Source: Fonsecaea monophora (lineage: Eukaryota > Ascomycota > Eurotiomycetes > Chaetothyriales > Herpotrichiellaceae). From it: a stretch of DNA of 64,000 nucleotides. The notes under the pieces were generated by a model. It made no database searches. It saw only the letters and a list, made by a program, of their open reading frames with translations, and was not told the origin of the DNA. This document shows positions 57,157-64,000 of the stretch, piece by piece. How positions within the stretch are numbered: the stretch's first letter is position 1; each line of letters starts with the position of its first letter. Location of the stretch: NCBI RefSeq assembly GCF_001642475.1, contig NW_019174046.1, forward strand, positions 36,695-100,694, read 5' to 3'. The position numbers were made by a program, and so were the translations under genes.

Positions 57157-57906
57157 GCTGCCCACTTCTCCTCTGCGTCCTGTGCGTTGTTACACTTGGA
57201 AGCCTTTTGGCCTTCAGTGAATACTGTTGGAGGAGATGACTTTTGTACAGAATTGTAAGAAGCAGCTATTTACAAGGTGTCTCTTCTGTCGAACAATCTA
57301 TATCGAAACTGGTTCAGTCTGAGCTTTGCTCTGATGCCGATTCATCGGCACGAACCGCGACATTTTGACCATTGGACTCCACGACCAGCCGCCAATGGCA
57401 GTTTTTCCCTTCAATTTCGTCAATAACGCGGACCGTTGTTCATGCCGAAGACCAACGCGCTACGTTTTCCATTGTGCCAGCTGGCCTTGTCCACTGGGGC
57501 ACTGCCAGGCTGTCAAATCTATACTAAGCTCCTTTTCACAATGTCGATCTGTTCAAAGCGGGCTCGCCCTTGTTGTGCCGTTACCCAAATAGCACTTCAA
57601 CTGCTAGCGCTCGAGCAGAACAATCGACGGACGTACATGGTGATTGTCAGTGGCCACGAGGGACAATGAAGAACCTGTCTTTGACCCTTTATGACTCTCA
57701 ATGGCAGCTTCTATCTCCTTTGTATTCCTCGGGACAAAATAGAAACAAAGTCGAGAGCCCGGCTCCAAGTTGTGGTATAGTATATATAACTGATACCTGG
57801 CACCGTATCCTCTTACCTAGGACAAGTCATCCAACTTTTACCCAGTAAGTACCACACACACAACGCAAAGGACAAATATCAGAATCCTTTTCTTTTTCAA
57901 ACTACA
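57157..57906. promoter_or_regulatory. Divergent promoter region with TATA-like site
   Basis: A 750-bp region between the AllA-like gene and the unknown gene at 57907. A TATATATAA-type element at about 57780-57790 lies some 120 nt before the ATG at 57907 and could be its TATA box. No gene is supported. Confidence 0.45.
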
Positions 57907-59571
57907 ATGACAGCATTATGTCCAGCAATCCACCGTGTCGGCGAGGCCACGAAAGGGTATTTCGACCAAGAGAAAAGAATTCAAGACGAAGTATGGCACG
58001 ATACCAGATGGCCGCGCGTTCGTCTCGGAACCAATGAAATACTCAGCGTCAGCATGGCCAAGAGGATCGTCTTCTTATTAATAAATGGACACTCGTACGA
58101 CTGCATTTCGTGCCACATGACGGAAGAGTTTGGCCGGGAAATTGACAGAGAGAGCGTTGAAGCTCTTCTCAAGAAAAATTTCGATGTTACCGACGAGCCC
58201 CTCCCTAGTGGCGAGACTTGCATTCCGGCGACATCACAAGACCCCCGTCATGGGTATGTCTCTGGACACATGATCCCGTCTGGGATCTACTCTGAAATTG
58301 TCCGTAATCATGCTTGGGGCTCAGCGAGTCTCGCAAACTACGTCAGAAGGCGCTGGGGTCTCGAACTAGACGAGGAGGTCATTGAGGCAGCACATGACTA
58401 CTGGGTGGCTGAACAAGAGATCAGAGGATTGAACAACAGTCAACAAAGCAATCAACCAGCGGGTGAATCCCGCTCATCTGTTGGAACTACTGTACACGCC
58501 GGTTCCCCCACATTCCAGGGCAAAGCTGAGCACGACGTCAGCGTCAAATGCTTCAGCTGGTCTAATGTGATGGACTATTTGTTTACAGACTTGTCCAAGG
58601 TTGATGTCTATCCCGAAGGGCCGTCCGAACCAGTCAGGTTTCGGCCACGCCTCCAGATCATGAGACGATTCATGCATTTCCGGCTCCTGGACCAAGAGGC
58701 TCGTCCACTCATTCGCCGGTATTCCTTCGAGGACTTCACCTATCGAGAATTCCTTGACCCTTTTCCCCAAGTATACCCATTAGCTAAGCTGATCGGGGCA
58801 TTCTACCAAGAGATGCATATTAGTGGGTGCGTGACATCAAGAAATGCCCTATGGGACTTTCCAGAACAAGACAGTGTCCCTGGATGGTGCTTCGTGCTCA
58901 ATCACATGAGATTGAGTAGAGGTGCGCCAGAAGCATTGACAACCCTGGCAGATGAATTTTTCGCAGCAGCATTCCACGAACTACTGCTGAGCAAGTGCGC
59001 TACTGTCGTGAAGGTTTTAGACAGGCGCAGGCCTCGTCTCCTCGCATCAGTGCAGAGTTTCGAGGACCTGGAGAACTTGTTTACTGAGATCCGCAATGAA
59101 AGACTCGCCAGTCTGCCAATCAGGCTGGAAGATTTCGAATGGCACAGCAAGCGGCTTCGGATTTATGCCCCTAACGACGACGGCGACTTTCACCCCCCCA
59201 CGACTCAGTGGACATCGGATGCACACGATATACTTCCACACCCTTTCACCCCGAATGACAAATACCAACAAACTCTTGGAAAAAGTAAAGCTTTGGTCTA
59301 CGGCCTTCTTGATTCGGCTGACACGGACTTCACTGCCAGTAAGCAGTTTTTGGAGGGGCATGTCGTTGAGATGAATGTACTCATTCAAGAAGGCTCACCA
59401 GAGAAAGCAGATATGCAGACTATACTTGGACGAATCCGCGGCTTGAATAGTGCCCAGGAAGGTCTCGAGATTTCGGCGCAATGGTGGGCCGCCGTCGTGA
59501 CAAACCTTGCTCTGGCAAAATTGGATCAGCCCAGGCGGTCTACTCTGTGGTTAGCCATGTCCAGTGAATGA
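57907..59571 (+). CDS. Unknown protein with two tandem HTH-like units
   Basis: A 554-aa, single-exon protein that I cannot assign to a family. Residues 50-93 and 123-167 form two similar helical units: RIVFLLINGHSYDCISCHM..FGREIDRESVEALL and EIVRNHAWGSASLANYV..WGLELDEEVIEAA. The positions of Ile, Gly, the second Gly and the final acidic helix agree. Such units resemble compact helix-turn-helix folds. The rest (about 210-554) is predicted globular, mostly alpha-helical, with no visible catalytic motif, signal peptide or membrane segment. The ATG at 57907 has a good context (ACTACA before it) and an upstream TATA-like site. It may be a regulator, but this is inference; the neighbour at 55426 carries a related unit. 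Confidence 0.7.
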   Translation: MTALCPAIHRVGEATKGYFDQEKRIQDEVWHDTRWPRVRLGTNEILSVSMAKRIVFLLINGHSYDCISCHMTEEFGREIDRESVEALLKKNFDVTDEPLPSGETCIPATSQDPRHGYVSGHMIPSGIYSEIVRNHAWGSASLANYVRRRWGLELDEEVIEAAHDYWVAEQEIRGLNNSQQSNQPAGESRSSVGTTVHAGSPTFQGKAEHDVSVKCFSWSNVMDYLFTDLSKVDVYPEGPSEPVRFRPRLQIMRRFMHFRLLDQEARPLIRRYSFEDFTYREFLDPFPQVYPLAKLIGAFYQEMHISGCVTSRNALWDFPEQDSVPGWCFVLNHMRLSRGAPEALTTLADEFFAAAFHELLLSKCATVVKVLDRRRPRLLASVQSFEDLENLFTEIRNERLASLPIRLEDFEWHSKRLRIYAPNDDGDFHPPTTQWTSDAHDILPHPFTPNDKYQQTLGKSKALVYGLLDSADTDFTASKQFLEGHVVEMNVLIQEGSPEKADMQTILGRIRGLNSAQEGLEISAQWWAAVVTNLALAKLDQPRRSTLWLAMSSE

Positions 59572-60249
59572 GGAACCAAGCGGGCCGGGGCAGGGGGCAG
59601 TTTGATAAGGTAGGCATTGGGTATGTTCCGTCTTGCGAAGGATTTGGGTCTAGGCAACATATAGATACAATTAGACCAAGTCGTGTCTTTGGCTGTGTTT
59701 ATCAATAAAGCATTCATTATAGGCTAACTTTGTCCAAAAGTTATGGTCACAATTCACGACCTTGATCAAACTCTCTCTAGCTACACCATCTTGAAGATTG
59801 GATCAAGATTGAAATCTCCAAGATCCCCATAGATGCATCATTTACCCGAGCATCCCCGAGGTAGTAAAGGAATCCACAAGGCTGTCTGACAAGCTGTGCC
59901 GTTGGCCACGCAGGCTGATGTCGGACAATTACCTCCGGCTGACGAATGGGGGGATTGACCTATTGAAGCTCCTAGATCTGTCTACATTTACTGGTACTAT
60001 TAACTGGATAGCAAAACCTGGAGAAAGGGAGAAGGTGTGGGGGACGCCCTCGGCCAGACACCTGGAGATTCTCTTCTTTTTTTTCTCTCTCTTTCTCTCT
60101 CTCTCTCTCTATCGCTCTCCATAACTTCTGGGGGGATTTCTTTTTGGTCGCATTTGTCGTTGAGCCTGGTTAAAAGTATACTTGTGCTTGGGTGTGTATC
60201 GCAGTCTCCATCCCTTTGTGCTCAATCTACCTCTTCGGTTGTGTTGCCG
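59572..60249. promoter_or_regulatory. Intergenic with pyrimidine tract upstream of the Zn2Cys6 gene
   Basis: The 3' flank of the unknown gene, then a long T/C tract (about 60070-60120) some 130 nt before the ATG at 60250. Such pyrimidine tracts are common near transcription starts in fungal promoters. Confidence 0.5.
60070..60120 (+). repeat. CT-rich tract
   Basis: A run of T and CT units upstream of the second Zn2Cys6 gene, ending in CTCTCTCTCTATCGCTCTCC. Confidence 0.75.
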
Positions 60250-62716
60250 ATGGCAGCCATCAAGATGGATGTGACCAGCTACTCAGCGTCGCCTGTGACA
60301 TTGGATATGGCTTCACAGCAAGACTCCCGCTCAGGGAGCCCGAGGAGAATTGGCGGCTCTTCCGTGTCGGGTCGAGTGGCGAAGAAACACAAGTCTGTTA
60401 CTCCTCTGGCGTGCAACCACTGCAGGCTGAAGAAAGTCAAGGTGTGTGTTTTATTGCCCTTGTGGTGCAGGATTTCCCAGTTCCTCGGTGTTGAATCTGA
60501 TCGATATCAAACCAAGTGCGTGATGGACCTCGGGGGCTGCAAAAAGTGCAACAGGCTCAATATCCCCTGTGTCTGGCCCAGCGAAGACAAACGGAAATGG
60601 TGAGTATCTATCAGCGCCCATCGGCTCTTTGATGTTGTGTACCAAGTCACCCCCCCTTTCTCAGTCCGACGTCCAAGAATCACATCCGGGAACTATATCA
60701 GCGGATCGCTGAGCTCGAATCAGCTCTCGAAGCAGCCAGAGCGACGCAAAACTCCATCACCCCGAATCGACATCAAGTGCCGAGTCCACGCTCTCCTTTG
60801 GCGTATTCAGCTCCATCGGCGCCAATCCCACCCCAGGAGGAAGATAACCTGATTTCACGCCTCTGTGGACGCCAGTGGAAACTCAACAGCGACGAGGAAG
60901 GTCAATATAAATTCTTTGGCCCGACCTCCAGTTTGCATCTGACCGAAAGCGTGTCATCGTCGTTACTCGGGCCATGGTGTCAGAGGAATGTGACGGCCGA
61001 TGTCAGTCCCGATGATCCAATCGACCCAGAGACCCAGGCGCATCTGTTGGAGAATTACTGGAAGTACCAGCACACGGTGCTCCAGGTGTTTGATCGCGAA
61101 GTGTTCCTCGATGGGATGAAGTCGAGACAGACCAAGTATGTCAGTAAGGCACTGCTGTACTGCGTCTACGCCAGTGCCGCGCGGATATCGGATCGCCCGT
61201 CGGTGCGAGCGATGGTGATCCCCTCGTCCGACGACATGGACGACAAGGAACCGTTCCTCGTGGCGATGGCGGCCAGGCTCGTGGACCAAGAGCTCAAACG
61301 ACCGCAGATCACAACCATTCAAGCCCTACTCCTCCTCTCTGTCGTTCATTGTTCTTTGAGCAAGGACACCAAAGGCTGGTTGTTGACGGGTGAGTTAAGT
61401 TTGCGATAATGGTGCCTGTACCAACTATTAACCACTACCGCAACAGGAGATGCGTGTCGACTTGCGATCGATCTGGGCCTTCACAGAACTGGAGACCAGC
61501 TTGCATCCACCAACCTGTCACCGAGGGACATGAAGGTACGGCAGATCACCTATTGGGGTTGTCTGGTCTTTGATAGGTGAGCCACCGTCTCTACACTAGT
61601 CTGTGACGATTCCGTCTCTCAATCGACCTGACACTCTCTTATCAAAGACTTTGGGCACTCTACCTCGGCCGCCCATCGTGTCTGAAATGCGAAGATGCTG
61701 AACTCCGATACAATTCTCTGATTCTTCATGATGCTTCGTGGGAGAAGCGGATTGCCTTTGCCTGGGTGACTCTTCTCCTGACGGTTGGGAGAATATGCGA
61801 TGCCCTGTAAGCCGAGTCAATCTCAATCCAGCAATGACACATCCACGTACTGACGGGACCGTTTAGGAACGAAGAACAGTGCGACAAGGAGACGCTGCAC
61901 GCCCTCGATGAGCAGCTTCAAGACTGGTACCAAAATCTCGACCCGGAGTTGCAGTACTGCGAAGAAGCGCATGCGTCGGTCCTGCTGCTTCAGTAAGGCA
62001 CACTGAGACAAATTCCTTTTTCTCCCCGACATGGGACAGACTGCTGACGACTGACACTTGGTGACAGCATGCAATACTACTCGTGCAAGATCCACCTGCA
62101 CCGCCCGACGGCCAACTTTGGTGTGCGGGTGTCAGAAATAGACGACGTCGACGCCCAGCGCCACCGGTCCCGCCAGATCTGCATCGACAGTGCGAAAAAC
62201 ATCGCCACAGCGCTGCAGGACTATCGCAACGTGTACGCGGACGCGTCGACGCTGAGCGGCGTCGCGTTACACGTCATCGCCACGGCGTCGACCATCTTGA
62301 TCGCCGACATCGCCGAGAAACGCTCAGCCGCCGATGCGGCCTTTCAATTCTCGGCCCTCAAGACGTGCGTGCGCACCCTGGGCGAGCTGGAGAAGACGTA
62401 CATTGTGGCACGGCGGGTGCGCCGCATCATCCAGCTCGTCATGCGACTGTGCCATTTTGAGAGCGAGTACGTCGATTTCCAACAACAGGCAAACGCCAAC
62501 GAGATCGCCGCCAGGAATCCTGTCAGTGGCTTGTTCAACGTGTTGCACGAGGCCGGGGCGTCTTTCCAGTCTCCCCTGTCGTCGACAAACGACGACGACA
62601 ACAACAACACGGGCCTGCCGTTGCCGACTCTGTCGGCGTATAGTCCCTTGTACATTGACGAGTTGCTCCCGATATCCTCGCAATTTGATATCATGTACAG
62701 TCTAGAATCGCTGTAG
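60250..62716 (+). CDS. Zn2Cys6 transcription factor, seven exons
   Basis: Exons are 60250..60441, 60517..60599, 60665..61389, 61447..61576, 61648..61806, 61867..61992 and 62068..62716, 687 aa. The zinc cluster is split by the first intron and restored by splicing: Cys55, 58, 65, 72, 75, 82 (spacing 2-6-6-2-6). A linker and coiled coil follow (IRELYQRIAELESALEAAR). The Fungal_trans domain covers about 240-560, with LLENYWKYQHTVLQVFDREVF, GDACRLAIDLGLHRTG and the helix TYWGCLVFDRLWALYLGRPS. The C-terminus has an Asp/Asn-rich stretch and an acidic end typical of activators. Every junction keeps the frame and uses standard GTRNG donors. The target is unknown. It lies 560 bp upstream of an SDR gene in the same orientation. 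Confidence 0.92.
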
Positions 62717-63277
62717 GATTTACCAAACAGAAGACAACAGAGGTGTTTTTTCACCCTTTGGGGGGGCTGGCCAGAGTGTTTGATCTCGAGAGCACTAGGT
62801 AATGTATGTAACATATGTATATATATATCCCTTAGTTATCCTTGTTCGTTATTCCCACGAAGCTATTATGTATGTCGCTTTCACTCCGCAACTCGGTACA
62901 TTCGTATTGCCATCGTACTAATAGTATGTAGGTACCTAGGTACCCAAGGTATCCATTAGTGGGAGGGCAGAGGTGCCACGGTGATCATTCCCCGAGTTCT
63001 TATTTGTACCGTCCTGTTCCCTCTTGCATATTATATGGCTGGGCCCAGCGCCTGGCTGGAATGATTTTAGACCTCGGGCGAGAGAGACTTGTGCTAGAAT
63101 ATACCTACTTACCTACCTAGATACCTACCCACAAGTAATTTGTTTACCAGCCCCTCGGCGAAGCGACACCGCGAGAGAAGAAACTATACACACACGCATA
63201 CCCCCCCTTTTTTTTCTGAACTTGGCCGCGCCCTTTCTCCCCGCAACGATCTTCTCGGGTTTACACCAGTCCACACA
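62717..63277. other. Intergenic with TAGGTACC-type repeats
   Basis: The 3' flank of the transcription factor and promoter of the SDR gene. It contains an AT-rich run (about 62805-62830) and clustered TACCTA/TAGGTA words (62929-62950 and 63104-63130). Confidence 0.5.
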
Positions 63278-63864
63278 ATGCCTCCCACGGAAATCCCCGA
63301 ATCCTCGATCCCCCTCCTGTCCAAGTTCCTGCTCAAGGGCAAAAACATCGTCGTCACGGGCGGCTCGCGCGGGCTGGGCTTCAACTTTGCCCACGCGCTG
63401 GCGCAGGTGGGCGCCAACATCGCCGTCGTCGACATCAACGACGGGCCCTGGGTGTCGGAGAACCTGGCCAAGTTGACCCCCTTGGGCGGCCGGTATCAGT
63501 ACTACCAGGCCGACGTGGTCGATTACCAGGGTCTGAAGGAGACGGTGGATCGGATCCAGCGCGATTTTGGGAGCGTGGATGGATGGTTGGTCTCGCTCCC
63601 CCTGCTTTTCTCTGAGTTTTTGAGTTTTTTCCATGTTTGGTTTTCTGGTCTGGTCAGGTCAGGTCACGAAAGAGATGAGCCATTCCCCCGCTGTGAGTGT
63701 GGGGTGGGGAGGAGGTGGAAGGGGAGAAAGGTGTAAAAGGCTGATTGAGACTGATTGATTGATTGATTGATTCTGGTTACAGCATCGCCGCTGCGGGTAT
63801 CATTCGTGACAAACCGTTCCTCGAGCACACGGAGAAGGATTTCAAAGATACCATGGACGTCAAT
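63278..63864 (+). CDS. Short-chain dehydrogenase/reductase, 5' part
   Basis: Exons are 63278..63585 and 63783..63864, giving the first 130 residues; the gene continues beyond the window. It is a classical SDR that uses NAD(P)H. The Rossmann motif is VVTGGSRGLGFNFA, followed by the cofactor-selecting VVDIND (the Asp after the second strand suggests NAD preference) and the DVVDYQ motif. The usual NNAG is IAAAGI here, as in some polyol dehydrogenase/xylulose reductase-like SDRs. The first donor is GTTGGT, which is atypical, and the 197-nt intron contains a GATT repeat. After MDVN a GTACAG donor is likely, because the sequence from 63865 on no longer reads like an SDR. The active-site YxxxK lies outside the window. 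The substrate is unknown. Confidence 0.8.
63752..63772. repeat. GATT tetranucleotide repeat in SDR intron
   Basis: About five tandem copies of GATT shortly before the 3' splice site of the SDR intron. Confidence 0.8.
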
Positions 63865-64000
63865 GTACAGTTATATTGCAGTCTCTTCAACACATCCGAC
63901 GCAGCAGACGACCCACACAGGGTACACCCCGGAGGGCCCCGTCCCCATACCGACCACACGCACCACAATCACCACGCCGACTCCGCACGACTGCCCTCCG
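63865..64000. other. Probable SDR intron or unresolved coding end
   Basis: After the likely GTACAG donor at 63865 the sequence is C-rich with many ACC/CAC words. No frame resembles the expected SDR continuation and no acceptor is evident before the window ends. Confidence 0.4.

Overview
The window is nuclear DNA of a filamentous ascomycete (Pezizomycotina). Most genes carry short introns (48-110 nt) with GTRNGT-type donors, CTAAC-like branch sites and YAG acceptors. Intergenic regions are long, there are two Zn2Cys6 regulators, and the window holds the ascomycete carotenoid/rhodopsin gene block. Order-level placement is not resolved; a black-yeast-like Eurotiomycete or a Dothideomycete would fit. 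I saw no convincing tRNA, rRNA, intact transposon, CRISPR array or virus-like gene.

Layout. 2-2068: 3' part of a PMCA-type Ca2+-ATPase. 3740-6105 (-): DHA1 MFS transporter with collagen-like Gly/Pro tails. 6106-12128: 6 kb without a convincing gene. 12129-12722 (-): molybdopterin synthase large subunit. 13856-14912 (-): Sco1 copper chaperone. 15553-17468 (-): seven-exon amidohydrolase. 18408-19004 (+): cytochrome b5-like protein. 20165-22186 (+): fused FAH-family/alpha-beta hydrolase. 23119-25827 (+): Zn2Cys6 factor. 26467-36285: carotenoid/retinal/opsin cluster. 36286-40342: 4 kb without a gene. 40343-40741 (+): small GPI-anchored protein. 42919-44395 (+): LRR protein. 45502-45876 (-): small hypothetical protein. 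46736-47710 (-): Efg1. 48089-51322 (+): Sea4/Mio. 51738-53053 (+): multi-pass membrane protein. 53701-54332 (+): MAPEG protein. 55426-56118 (+) and 57907-59571 (+): two unknown proteins flanking an AllA-like cupin (56431-57156, -). 60250-62716 (+): second Zn2Cys6 factor. 63278 to the window edge (+): SDR oxidoreductase, incomplete.

The central unit is 26467-36285: carX (retinal-forming carotenoid oxygenase, divergent), carRA (lycopene cyclase/phytoene synthase), carB (phytoene desaturase) and carO (microbial-type rhodopsin). Together they could take geranylgeranyl-PP to beta-carotene, cleave it to retinal and supply the opsin that binds it. The opsin keeps the Schiff-base lysine and both counter-ion aspartates. 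It lacks the cytoplasmic proton-donor carboxylate (Leu instead) and both residues of the Thr90/Asp115 pair, so it is probably not an ordinary proton pump. This is the most interesting point in the window.

Other points worth a look are a shared helix-turn-helix-like unit in the two neighbouring unknown genes near 55-59 kb, the FAH/alpha-beta hydrolase fusion, collagen-like tails on the MFS transporter, two atypical donor sites in the amidohydrolase gene, and short upstream ORFs before SEA4. Exon boundaries were worked out by eye from splice consensus, frame continuity and family resemblance; none has been checked against RNA or a database.
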